DNA from: Curtobacterium sp. MCLR17_032
GTDB taxonomy: Bacteria > Actinomycetota > Actinomycetes > Actinomycetales > Microbacteriaceae
NCBI RefSeq assembly: GCF_003234795.2
Contig: NZ_CP126268.1
Location: 1,054,001 to 1,118,000 of the forward strand
Direction: 5' to 3'
Length of the DNA: 64,000 nt
Of the stretch, positions 32,156 through 40,164 are shown one piece after another. Made by a program: the position numbers and the translations under genes. How positions within the stretch are numbered: position 1 is the first letter of the stretch; each line of letters begins with the position of its first letter. The notes under the pieces were generated by a model. That model was given only the letters and a program-made list of their open reading frames with translations. It did no database searches and was not told where the DNA came from.

Positions 32156-32833
32156 ATGACCGACGGCCCGGATGCAGCACGCATCCGGGCCGTCCGCATC
32201 CGGGCCGTCGTCGTCGACGACGCCGTCCTGCTCCGCGAAGGCCTGGCCCGCGTGCTCGACGAGGCGGGCATCGACGTCGTCGGCCAGTTCGGCGACCCGG
32301 CCTCGTTCCTCGCGGCCCTGCCCACGCTGACACCGGACGTCGTCGTGATGGACGTCCGGATGCCGCCGACCTTCACCGACGAAGGCGTCCGCGCCGCCGT
32401 CGAGGCCCGGCGCATCGCACCCCGGACCGGCATCCTGCTGCTCTCGCAGTACGTCGAAGCCGCCTACGCCGAGGACGTCCTGGCCGCCGGCAGCGCCGGC
32501 ATCGGCTACCTGCTCAAGGACCGCGTCACCCGGCTCGACGAGATCGACGACGCGGTCCGCCGGGTCGCCTCGGGAGGCACGGTGCTGGACCCCGAGGTCG
32601 TCACCCAGTTGATGAGTCGCCGCCGTGACCCCCTGGCGGCGCTGACACCCCGCGAGCGCGAGGTGCTCGGCCTGATGGCGGAGGGCCGCACCAACGCCGC
32701 CATCGCGCGGGCACTCGTGATCGGCACCGGTGCGGTCGAGAAGCACGTCACGAGCATCTTCGGCAAGCTCGCGCTCGAGGACACCGGTGAGGACCACCGC
32801 CGTGTCCTGGCGGTCCTGGCCTACCTCGGATGA
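32156..32833 (+). CDS. NarL/LuxR-family response regulator
   Basis: A 225-residue two-domain regulator. The receiver domain has VVVDDAVLLREGLARVLDEAG (acidic pocket), DVVVMDVRMPP with the phosphoacceptor Asp near residue 65, and GIGYLLKDRV with the conserved Lys. The LuxR HTH is LAALTPREREVLGLMAEGRTNAAIARALVIGTGAVEKHVTSIFGKL. It is the partner of the upstream kinase. The stop overlaps the next ATG (ATGA), so the EamA exporter is likely coexpressed. Confidence 0.94.
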   Translation: MTDGPDAARIRAVRIRAVVVDDAVLLREGLARVLDEAGIDVVGQFGDPASFLAALPTLTPDVVVMDVRMPPTFTDEGVRAAVEARRIAPRTGILLLSQYVEAAYAEDVLAAGSAGIGYLLKDRVTRLDEIDDAVRRVASGGTVLDPEVVTQLMSRRRDPLAALTPREREVLGLMAEGRTNAAIARALVIGTGAVEKHVTSIFGKLALEDTGEDHRRVLAVLAYLG

Positions 32834-33681
32834 ACCGGGTCCCCGCACCGCTGCTGGCCCTCACCGCGATGCTGTCCGTGCAGATCGGCGCCGCGGTCGC
32901 GAAGACCCGCTTCGACGAGGTCGGCTCGGTCGGGGCCGCCACACTCCGGCTCGTCATCGGTGCGGTCGTCCTGGCGCTCGTCGTCCGCCCGCGCGTCCGA
33001 CACTGGACGCGTGCCCAGTGGCTCGCTGCGGTCCTGCTCGGTCTCGCCCTCGGTGGCATGAACCTGTTCATCTACGTGGCCTTCGCGACGATCCCGATCG
33101 GCGTCGCCGTGACGATCGAGTTCCTCGGCCCGCTGACCCTGTCCCTCGCCCACACCCGGCGCTGGCGCGACGCGGTCTGGGCGGTACTGGCGCTCGCCGG
33201 CGTGGTGCTGCTCGGCGTCGGACCGTCCGCGATCGGTGACGTCGGGGGAGTCCTGGCCGCCGTCCTCGCCGCCGGGTGCTGGGCCGCCTACATCGTGATG
33301 AACCGCCGGGTCGGCGCGGCGATCCCCGGCATCGACGGGCTGGCGGTGTCGATGCTCGTCGCGATGGTGGTGGCGCTGCCGTTCGGACTGCGGTCAGCCG
33401 TCGCCGGGGTCGCCGGTGACCCGACGCTGCTCGTCGTGTTCGCCGTCGTCGGACTGCTGTCGAGCGTGCTGCCCTACGCCCTCGAGATGTCCGCGCTCCG
33501 CCGGATGCCGACGCGGGTGTTCGGCGTGCTGCAGAGCCTCGGCCCGGCGATCGCGGCGCTCGCCGGCCTGGTGGTCCTGCGGGAGGCCCTGTCGGTGCTC
33601 GAGGTCGTCGCCCTGGTCTGTGTCACCGCGGCGAGCGCCGGGGTCACGCTGACGGCACGACGAGGCGTCGCGGCGGTCTGA
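32830..33681 (+). CDS. EamA/RhtA-type exporter
   Basis: A 283-residue protein with ten TM segments in two EamA repeats. The second repeat ends PALTRRMPTRVF-like (LRRMPTRVFGVLQSLGPAIAALAGLVVL), as in RhtA-type threonine/homoserine exporters. FIYVAFATIPIGVAVTIEFLGPL is the typical first repeat. It probably exports amino acids or a related metabolite. It overlaps the response regulator gene by 4 bp, so it may be a target or partner of that system. Confidence 0.88.
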   Translation: MNRVPAPLLALTAMLSVQIGAAVAKTRFDEVGSVGAATLRLVIGAVVLALVVRPRVRHWTRAQWLAAVLLGLALGGMNLFIYVAFATIPIGVAVTIEFLGPLTLSLAHTRRWRDAVWAVLALAGVVLLGVGPSAIGDVGGVLAAVLAAGCWAAYIVMNRRVGAAIPGIDGLAVSMLVAMVVALPFGLRSAVAGVAGDPTLLVVFAVVGLLSSVLPYALEMSALRRMPTRVFGVLQSLGPAIAALAGLVVLREALSVLEVVALVCVTAASAGVTLTARRGVAAV

Positions 33682-33732
33682 CGGGGCATCGCGTCGACCT
33701 GACCGGGCGTCGCGGTACCGGTGACTCGGCGC

Positions 33733-33885
33733 CTACTCGGCGCGGAGGAAGTCCGCGTACGTGGGCTCCGCCTGCACGCCGGACAGCAGCGACGGGTCGT
33801 TGACCCGGCGGTCGACGTAGGCGGCGATGACCTCGGGCGGGGTGAGCACGTGGGCGACCCAGGAGGGCACGTCGGTCTTCTTCAC
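33733..33885 (-). CDS. Short protein, 50 residues
   Basis: A 50-residue polypeptide starting with GTG at 33885 behind a strong Shine-Dalgarno (GGAAGGAGG). It reads KKTDVPSWVAHVLTPPEVIAAYVDRRV..., a short helical protein with a conserved-looking C-terminus. I do not know a family. Good ribosome binding site and codon pattern make it more likely real than random. Confidence 0.6.
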   Translation of the reverse strand: MKKTDVPSWVAHVLTPPEVIAAYVDRRVNDPSLLSGVQAEPTYADFLRAE

Positions 33886-33993
33886 GGCGCCTCCTTCCTG
33901 CGGTCCGACCGGATGTCTCGATGATCGAGTAGTTCCACGAACCGGCGTGTCACGAACGATCCTCGTCGGCGGTCGGGAAGTCAACGCAGTGCG

Positions 33994-34365
33994 TCATGCG
34001 GACTCCGGAGAACGCGATCGCACGGGCCGTGGGTCGGACCGGCTGCCGTTCGTGGGCGCGTGCCCGGTCCGGGGATCGACCGGGCGCAGGGTGCGGTGCT
34101 TGACCGCCGAGCGCCAGATCCACGCGTCCGCCTGCTGCCCGAACTGCGCCCACTCGACCAGGACGGCGTCGCGGGTCCAGCTGCGGGCGAAGGCCTTCAC
34201 GCGGACGTGGAAGGTCGGGAACTGCACCCACGCCCAGACCGGGATCGGGGTGACCGCGTGGCAGACGTCGCCACCCCGGGCCTCCTCCGACAGGGTGAAG
34301 GCGCTCGGGCGTTCCACCTCCGGGTGTTCCGGGGGCTGCCACCGGTTCTCGCGACGCCTTCCCAC
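33994..34365 (-). CDS. Putative SOS-regulated hypothetical protein
   Basis: A 123-residue soluble protein. The middle (ERPSAFTLSEEARGGDVCHAV, PIPVWAWVQFPTFHVRVKAFARSWTRDAVLVEWAQ, ADAWIWRSAVKHRTL) is aromatic-rich beta structure that looks conserved; the last 35 residues are Pro/Arg-rich. The frame is open to 34401, but those extra codons would encode the SOS box itself, so I choose GTG 34365, directly after the box. No family is recognised. Expression is predicted to be under LexA. Confidence 0.7.
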   Translation of the reverse strand: MGRRRENRWQPPEHPEVERPSAFTLSEEARGGDVCHAVTPIPVWAWVQFPTFHVRVKAFARSWTRDAVLVEWAQFGQQADAWIWRSAVKHRTLRPVDPRTGHAPTNGSRSDPRPVRSRSPESA

Positions 34366-34373
34366 CGTCGTAT

Positions 34374-34389
34374 TCGAACATGTGTTCGA
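34374..34389. promoter_or_regulatory. Perfect LexA (SOS) box
   Basis: TCGAAC-ATGT-GTTCGA, an exact match to the actinobacterial consensus TCGAAC-4 nt-GTTCGA, 8 nt upstream of the GTG start of the 123-residue gene. It also partly overlaps a -10-like sequence (TCGAAT, minus strand). The LacI gene on the other side reads toward it and is not controlled. Confidence 0.8.
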
Positions 34390-34446
34390 ACGCGGCATCA
34401 AGTCCCGCCTGCGCTCCGGCGTGTCCGGGACGACCCGGCGACCAGA

Positions 34447-35484
34447 TCAGGGGGTGCTGCGTGCGGTGGACTCGCGGACGCTCAGGGTCAGTTCGGGGCC
34501 CGGGCGCGACGGCAGGGGAGCGTCGGACTCGATCTGCTCCCGGAGCAGGACGGCGGCCCGCTGCCCGAGCTCGACGGTGTCACGCGTCAGCGAGGTGATC
34601 GCGGGTCGGACGAGCCGGATCATCGCCGAGTCGTCGAACGACACGATCGAGACGTCCTGCGGCACCCGCACGCCCATCTCGCTGGCGACGCCGAGCCCGG
34701 CGACGGCGAGCACGTCGTTGTCGAACACGATCGCGGTCGGTCGGGTCGCCGCCGAGAGCAGGCGTCGGGTGGCTGCGGCGCCGGCTTCGGCGGAGTAGTC
34801 GGTCGGCACGGACTCGGTCCGGTCGTCGGGGTCGTCGCCCGCGTCGGCGAACGCCCGCACCCGGTCGATCCGCAGAGCGGTGTGCTCGAACTCGGGTGGC
34901 CCGGATACGTGCGCGATCCGCCGGTGTCCGAGGGCACGCAGGTAGCGCAGGACCGTGTCGGTGGCGTCGGAGTCGTCGATCCAGACGCTCGGGGCCGCGC
35001 CGGCGGGCGAGGGGTGGGAGCCGACGACGACCGACGGCATGCCGAGTTCGGCGAGCAGGCGCAGCCGGTCGTCGTCCCGTCGCGGGTCGATCACGATCAC
35101 GCCGTCGACACGGTGTCCGCGCCACCAGTCGCGGTAGGTCTCGAGTTCTTCCTCGGCATCACGGGCGACGAGCAGCGTCATGCCGATGTGGGTGCCGGTC
35201 AGACCGAGCTGGATGCCGGAGATCAGGTCGCCGAAGAACGACTCGGTGCCCAGGGTGCGGGCCGGCCGGTTGAGGACGAAGCCGATCGACCCGGCCTTCG
35301 CGCCGCCCAGGGCCCGCGCGGCGGTGTGCGGCTGCCAGTCGAGGTCCCGGGCCACCTGGCGCACCCGTTCCCGTGTCGCCTCGGAGACGCCAGGGCGCCC
35401 GTTCAGTGCGAACGAGACGGCGCTGATGGACACGCCAGCCCGGGCTGCGATGTCCGCGATCGTCGTTCGACGTCCTGTGGCCAC
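34447..35484 (-). CDS. LacI-family regulator of the N-glycan locus
   Basis: A 345-residue repressor. HTH: TTIADIAARAGVSISAVSFALNGRPGVSEATRERVRQVARDL. The effector-binding domain (GSIGFVLNRPARTL, IDPRRDDDRLRLLAELGMPSVVVG, DDSDATDTVLRYLRALGHRRIAHVSGPPEFEHTALRIDR, IVFDNDVLAVAGL, VSIVSFDDSAMIRLVRPAITSL) is complete. It binds two palindromes in the divergent gap to the sugar ABC operon. The inducer is probably a mannosyl- or GlcNAc-mannosyl sugar. The GTG start has TATAGT 7 nt upstream (leaderless), and an operator overlaps that box, implying autoregulation. Confidence 0.93.
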   Translation of the reverse strand: MATGRRTTIADIAARAGVSISAVSFALNGRPGVSEATRERVRQVARDLDWQPHTAARALGGAKAGSIGFVLNRPARTLGTESFFGDLISGIQLGLTGTHIGMTLLVARDAEEELETYRDWWRGHRVDGVIVIDPRRDDDRLRLLAELGMPSVVVGSHPSPAGAAPSVWIDDSDATDTVLRYLRALGHRRIAHVSGPPEFEHTALRIDRVRAFADAGDDPDDRTESVPTDYSAEAGAAATRRLLSAATRPTAIVFDNDVLAVAGLGVASEMGVRVPQDVSIVSFDDSAMIRLVRPAITSLTRDTVELGQRAAVLLREQIESDAPLPSRPGPELTLSVRESTARSTP

Positions 35485-35488
35485 GGGG

Positions 35489-35507
35489 TTGACTATAGCG
35501 CTTTAGT
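35489..35507. promoter_or_regulatory. Operator/promoter overlap at the LacI start
   Basis: ACTATAGCGCTTTAGT (35492-35507), a near-perfect LacI-type palindrome with one mismatch. It overlaps TATAGT, the -10 of the LacI gene (minus strand, 35492-35497), and TTGACT (plus, 35489-35494), a possible -35 of the ABC operon. Confidence 0.65.
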
Positions 35508-35546
35508 CAGGCATCGTCGCCGTCACGCAGGGGTTCGGCGCACATC

Positions 35547-35562
35547 GCTGAACCGGTTCAGC
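35547..35562. promoter_or_regulatory. LacI operator candidate in front of the ABC operon
   Basis: GCTGAACCGGTTCAGC, a perfect 16-bp palindrome with the central CG of LacI operators, 25 bp before the binding-protein ATG and downstream of the likely promoter. Confidence 0.75.
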
Positions 35563-35586
35563 AGCTCGACGAAGGAGTCAGCAACG

Positions 35587-36882
35587 ATGAGAAGCACCCA
35601 CCGCACCACGTCGGGCCGAGTGGCCGCGATCCTGGCAGGCGCCGCAGCGACCGCCCTCGTCCTCACCGGCTGCTCGAGCGGCGGCACCGCCAGCACCGGC
35701 GGCGGTGACGGGAAGGTCAGCGGGTCGATCACCCTGCAGACCTGGGCCCTCACGCCGACCTACACGGACTACCTCAACGGGGTCGTGAAGGCGTTCGAGA
35801 AGAAGTACCCGGACGCGCAGGTCAAGCTCGTCGACCAGCCCGGCGACGGGTACGCCGACAAGGTGCTCAGCCAGGCCTCGTCGAACTCGTTGCCCGACGT
35901 CATCAACCTGCCGCCGGACATCGCCCTGCCCCTCGCCAAGCGCGGGTTCCTGCAGGACGTCGCGAAGGACGACACCACACTCTCGAGCACCTACGTGAAG
36001 GGCTCGCTCACCGCTTACAACTACAAGGGCGTCGACGGCACCTTCGGCTACCCCTGGTACCTCAACACCGACATCGACTACTGGAACAAGACGATGTTCA
36101 CGAAGTGCGGTCTCGACCCGGCCAGCCCGCCGAAGACCACCGACGAGCTGTTCTCGCAGGCCGAGACCATGCACCAGAAGTGCCCGGACGACTACCTGAT
36201 GAGCCGCAAGCCCGGCCTGAGCGACTTCTCGCTCGCCGGCGTCAAGATCCTCAACGCCGACGGCACGAAGTTCACCTTCGCGAACTCGTCGAAGGCCGCC
36301 GACCTCATCACGAAGTACGCGAAGGCCTACAAGGAGGGCCTGATGCCGTCGTCGGTCCTCAACACCGACTACCTCGGCAACTCCACTCTGTTCACCCAGG
36401 GCAAGGTCGCCTGGACCACCGGTGGCGCGACCGCGATCAGCGACTTCGAGAAGAACAACCCGTCGCTCAAGGGCAACATCATCGTCTCCCCGGCGCTGGA
36501 CAACCCGCCGCTCTACGTCCAGGGCCTCAGCGTCTCGGCGAAGAGCAAGCACATCGCCACCGCCGAAGCGCTTGCCAAGTTCATGACGAACGCGGAGAAC
36601 CAGGAGGCGTTCGCGCACCTGGTGAACATCTTCCCCTCGACGAAGTCGTCGCAGTCCGACCCGTTCTTCTCGAAGGACGACGGCACCGTGCAGGCCAAGG
36701 CGCGTGTGCTCGCGAACGAGGCGCTGAAGACCGCGAAGAACCTCAACCCGGTCGAGGCCAACTCGGCCATGACCGACTTCCTCGACCAGCAGATCGCGCT
36801 GGCGATGAAGGGCGGCGTGAGCCCCGAGAAGGCGCTGCAGACCGCCCAGGACAAGATGAACACCCTGCTCGCCAACGGCTGA
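35587..36882 (+). CDS. Sugar ABC transporter substrate-binding lipoprotein
   Basis: A 431-residue exported solute-binding protein of the CUT1 class. Signal peptide and lipobox LVLTGC (Cys29), then SGSITLQTWALTPTYTDYLNGVVKAFEKKYPDAQVKLVDQPGDGYADKVLSQASSNSLPDVINLPPD; the body (YWNKTMFTKCG, FTQGKVAWTTGGATAISDF) matches oligosaccharide binding proteins. AAGGAG lies about 10 nt before the ATG. First gene of the induced operon; expected ligand is the glycan released by the EndoH homologue. Confidence 0.95.
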   Translation: MRSTHRTTSGRVAAILAGAAATALVLTGCSSGGTASTGGGDGKVSGSITLQTWALTPTYTDYLNGVVKAFEKKYPDAQVKLVDQPGDGYADKVLSQASSNSLPDVINLPPDIALPLAKRGFLQDVAKDDTTLSSTYVKGSLTAYNYKGVDGTFGYPWYLNTDIDYWNKTMFTKCGLDPASPPKTTDELFSQAETMHQKCPDDYLMSRKPGLSDFSLAGVKILNADGTKFTFANSSKAADLITKYAKAYKEGLMPSSVLNTDYLGNSTLFTQGKVAWTTGGATAISDFEKNNPSLKGNIIVSPALDNPPLYVQGLSVSAKSKHIATAEALAKFMTNAENQEAFAHLVNIFPSTKSSQSDPFFSKDDGTVQAKARVLANEALKTAKNLNPVEANSAMTDFLDQQIALAMKGGVSPEKALQTAQDKMNTLLANG

Positions 36883-36919
36883 TCCAGCCCCGTCACGTCA
36901 AGGAAGAGGGAGGATCGTC

Positions 36920-37798
36920 ATGCGTGCGAACCGCTGGTTCACGCCCTGGCTGCTGGTGCTGCCCGCACTGGTCTGGCTGCTCGCGTTCAGTCTCTGGCCG
37001 TCGATCAACACCGTGCGGCTGTCGTTCACGAACGCCAGCCCACTCGGCGGGGTCAGCGCCTGGGTCGGGACGGCGAACTTCCGGACCCTGCTCGCGGACC
37101 CGCAGGTGTGGGAGGCGCTGCTCAACAGCGTCATCTACATGGCGGTGTGCCTGCCGCTGCTGACGGTCCTCCCGCTCCTGATGGCGGTGCTCGTCCAGCA
37201 CAAGATGCCCGGCATCGCGTTCTTCCGCACCGCGTACTACACGCCGGTGATCGCGAGCGCGGTCGTCGTCGGGCTGATCTGGAACTGGATCCTCGACGAC
37301 CGTGGCGTCGTCAACGAGATGGCCCAGTCGCTCGGCATCGTGCAGGGGGCGATCCCGTTCCTCACCGACCGGTGGCTCCTGCTGTTCAGCGCCATCAGCC
37401 TGACCGTGTGGAAGGGCCTCGGCTACTACATGATCATCTTCCTGGCGGCCCTCGGGAACGTCGGCAAGGACCTGCACGAGGCCGCCGCCCTCGACGGCGC
37501 CGGCTCGGTCCGACGCTTCTGGTCGGTCACCATGCCCGGCGTCCGCGGCACGATGACCCTCGTCGGCATCCTGGTCTGCGTCTCCGCACTCCGGGTGTTC
37601 AGCGAGCTCTACATCCTGACGAACGGGACGGGTGGCCCCGGCGGCCAGGACAACTCCCTCGTCATGCTCATCCAGCAGTACGCCCGCGGCTTCACCGGCA
37701 ACCTCGGCTACGCGTCCGCCCTGAGCCTCCTGCTCTTCGCCGTGACGCTCATCCCGATGCTCGCCCTCGCCCGGATGAACAGCAAGGCGGACAAGTGA
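36920..37798 (+). CDS. Sugar ABC transporter permease 1
   Basis: A 292-residue permease with six TM segments and the cytoplasmic EAA loop EAAALDGAGSVRRFWSVTMPGVRGT. FFRTAYYTPVIASAVVVGLIWNWILDD is a typical periplasmic-side segment of MalF/LacF-type permeases. Membrane partner of the second permease, coded with a GTGA overlap. Confidence 0.95.
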   Translation: MRANRWFTPWLLVLPALVWLLAFSLWPSINTVRLSFTNASPLGGVSAWVGTANFRTLLADPQVWEALLNSVIYMAVCLPLLTVLPLLMAVLVQHKMPGIAFFRTAYYTPVIASAVVVGLIWNWILDDRGVVNEMAQSLGIVQGAIPFLTDRWLLLFSAISLTVWKGLGYYMIIFLAALGNVGKDLHEAAALDGAGSVRRFWSVTMPGVRGTMTLVGILVCVSALRVFSELYILTNGTGGPGGQDNSLVMLIQQYARGFTGNLGYASALSLLLFAVTLIPMLALARMNSKADK

Positions 37799-38763
37799 CG
37801 AACACGACCGACACCAGCGAACCCGTCATCGGCGGCAACGCCGGCCTGGCCGCACCGACGCCCGACGTGGCCGGCGCGACGGGCGGGAGGGGAGCCTCCA
37901 GGCCGCCCGGCAAGCGGCGCCGCCGCGCCGTGTGGGGCGTGATGTCCACCCGCGAGAAGGTGGTCCGCTACGTCCTGCTCGTCGTCGTGCTGTTCATCAC
38001 GATCGGCCCGTTCGTCTGGCAGCTCTCGACGTCGCTCAAGGGCACCGGCGAGGACATCTACACCGCGAACCCGTCGTTCATCCCGTCGCAGCCGACGATC
38101 GGCAACTACCTGCGGGTGGCCGACGCGATCCCGGTCTTCGGGTACATCGGCAACTCGCTCATCGTCGCCGCGATCGACGTGCTCGGGAACATCGTCTTCG
38201 CGACCCTCGCCGGCTTCGCCCTGGCACGGCTGCAGTGGCGGTTCCGCAAGCTCGTCCTCGGCCTGTTCCTCGCCACCCTGGTGCTGCCCGGCGAGGCGAC
38301 GATCATCTCCCAGTTCGTCACCGTCAAGGACCTCGGCCTCGCCGACTCCCTGGTCGGGGTCGCGCTGCCCGGCATGATCGCGGCGCTCAACGTGCTGCTC
38401 ATGTTCAACGCGTTCCGGCAGGTGCCCGAGGAGATCGACCAGGCCGCCGTGATGGACGGCGCGAACGCCCTGCAGCGGCTCCGGTACATCTCGTTCCCGG
38501 CCGTGCAGGGGACCATCGCCGTCATCGCGATCTTCTCGTTCATCGGCGCCTGGGACGACTTCCTCTGGCCGCTCATCGTCCTGCAGTCGCCGGACAAGCT
38601 CACCCTGACCGTCGGCCTGCAGTACCTGCAGGGCACGTTCGCCACCGACCAGCGGATGATCGCCGCCGGCACGATGATCGCCTTCATCCCGATCGCGGTG
38701 ATCTTCGCGCTCCTGCAGCGCTTCTTCTTCAAGGGCGTGGAAGAGGGCGGGGTGAAGGGCTGA
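37795..38763 (+). CDS. Sugar ABC transporter permease 2
   Basis: A 322-residue MalG-type permease with six TM segments after a ~50-residue Gly/Pro/Arg-rich cytosolic lead. EAA loop: EEIDQAAVMDGANALQRLRYISFPAVQGT. GTG start overlapping the first permease stop. No ATPase gene follows, so energy would come from a shared MsiK-like ATPase elsewhere. The stop codon overlaps the next ATG (TGATG). Confidence 0.94.
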   Translation: MTNTTDTSEPVIGGNAGLAAPTPDVAGATGGRGASRPPGKRRRRAVWGVMSTREKVVRYVLLVVVLFITIGPFVWQLSTSLKGTGEDIYTANPSFIPSQPTIGNYLRVADAIPVFGYIGNSLIVAAIDVLGNIVFATLAGFALARLQWRFRKLVLGLFLATLVLPGEATIISQFVTVKDLGLADSLVGVALPGMIAALNVLLMFNAFRQVPEEIDQAAVMDGANALQRLRYISFPAVQGTIAVIAIFSFIGAWDDFLWPLIVLQSPDKLTLTVGLQYLQGTFATDQRMIAAGTMIAFIPIAVIFALLQRFFFKGVEEGGVKG

Positions 38764-40127
38764 TGCGCTTCGGCGTCAACCACACCCCGTCGAACGGGTG
38801 GTTCCACTCGTGGCTGGACTTCTCACCCTCGGACACCGCGCGGGACCTCGAGGCCATCGCCGGCCTCGGCGCCGACCACGTGCGGATCTTCCCGCTCTGG
38901 CCGGTCGTGCAGCCGAACCGGACGCTGATCCGGCCCGCGGCGCTGCAGGACATCGCCACCGTCGTCGACATCGCCGGCTCGTTCGGACTCGACGTCAACG
39001 TCGACGCGCTGCAGGGGCACCTGTCGAGCTTCGACTTCGTGCCGTCGTGGCTGGACAGCTGGCACCGCCGGAACATGTTCACCGACCCCGACGTCGTCGC
39101 GTCGACCGCCGACTACGTCCGGGCGCTCGCCGACGCGGTGGCCGACCGGCCGAACCTGCTCGGGGTCACCATCGGCAACGAGGTGAACCAGTTCGCGCAC
39201 GCCCCGCACCCGGCACCGTTCCCGACGACGCCGGCCCAGGGGCACGCGTGGGCCGGGGCGATGGTCGACGCGGCACGCGCGGGGCTGGTCAGCAGCACCG
39301 GCGCCGCTGCGTCCGGCACCGGCCGGGAGGCCCGTGGCACGTCCGCCCCGCCGCCCCGGCGACCGCTGGTCACCCTGGCCCAGTACGACGCCGCCTGGTA
39401 CGACGACGCTCAGCCGTTCGGCCCCGAGCACGCCGCCGAGCACGGCGACGCCACCGTCACGCACTCGTGGGTGTTCAACGGCGCCGCCCGCCTGCACGGA
39501 GCCATGGGCGCCGGGTCCGTCCGACACGGCGAGTACCTGCTCCAGCTCGCCGCCGCCTGGAACGACCGCGCCGACCGGCCGAACTGGTTGCAGGAGGTCG
39601 GCGCACCGACCAACGTGGTGGAGGTGGCCGACGCCCCGGACTTCACCGAGCAGACGATCCGGCACGCCCTCGACGTGCAGCACCTCGCCGGCATCACGTG
39701 GTGGTGCTCGCACGACGTGTCCCGGTCGCTCGCGGACTTCCCGGAGCTCGAGTACGACCTCGGGCTCCTGACGAACGACGGCCGGGTGAAGCCGACGGGG
39801 GAGCGGTTCCGCGAGATGGCGCTGGCGTTCGGCGACGGTCGCTCCGAGGCACCCACCCCGCCGTCGACCGCACTCGTGCTCGACGACGTCGCACCCGACG
39901 GAGCGCCGCGCTCCGGCACCCGCGCCGACTCGGCCCCCGGCGGCCGGTTCGCCGCCGCCTGGCTCAGCCTCGCCGAGCAGGACGGACGCGGCCCGCAGGT
40001 GGTCCTGCGCTCCCGCCTCGGCGACACCGCGCTGCTGGCCGCGCGCGGCATCCGCACCTGCGTCGACGTCCCCGCCGACACCACGACGACCACGCTGTCG
40101 GTCGCGCACCCCGCGACCATGCCCTGA
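38763..40127 (+). CDS. GH5_18-like beta-mannosidase
   Basis: A 454-residue TIM-barrel glycosidase (clan GH-A) without signal peptide. The N-terminus MRFGVNHTPSNGWFHSWLDF and the segments LGADHVRIFPLWPVVQPNRT and VDALQGHLSSFDFVPSWL match the GH5_18 subgroup I remember from Bifidobacterium, which cleaves Man-beta-1,4-GlcNAc from N-glycan cores. Acid/base Glu is in VTIGNEVNQ (about residue 138), nucleophile Glu in WLQEVGAP (about 277). An insertion (TGAAASGTGREARGTSAPPPRR) and a C-terminal low-complexity region are extra. Its ATG overlaps the permease stop. Confidence 0.85.
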   Translation: MRFGVNHTPSNGWFHSWLDFSPSDTARDLEAIAGLGADHVRIFPLWPVVQPNRTLIRPAALQDIATVVDIAGSFGLDVNVDALQGHLSSFDFVPSWLDSWHRRNMFTDPDVVASTADYVRALADAVADRPNLLGVTIGNEVNQFAHAPHPAPFPTTPAQGHAWAGAMVDAARAGLVSSTGAAASGTGREARGTSAPPPRRPLVTLAQYDAAWYDDAQPFGPEHAAEHGDATVTHSWVFNGAARLHGAMGAGSVRHGEYLLQLAAAWNDRADRPNWLQEVGAPTNVVEVADAPDFTEQTIRHALDVQHLAGITWWCSHDVSRSLADFPELEYDLGLLTNDGRVKPTGERFREMALAFGDGRSEAPTPPSTALVLDDVAPDGAPRSGTRADSAPGGRFAAAWLSLAEQDGRGPQVVLRSRLGDTALLAARGIRTCVDVPADTTTTTLSVAHPATMP

Positions 40128-40164
40128 CCGAACCGCACGACCACCGCCGTCCCCGGAAGGACCC

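Noticed and set aside
33733..33984. A longer 83-residue version of the 50-residue gene
   Set aside because: The extra codons are Arg/Thr/Pro-rich with no ribosome binding site; the GTG at 33885 has a strong one.
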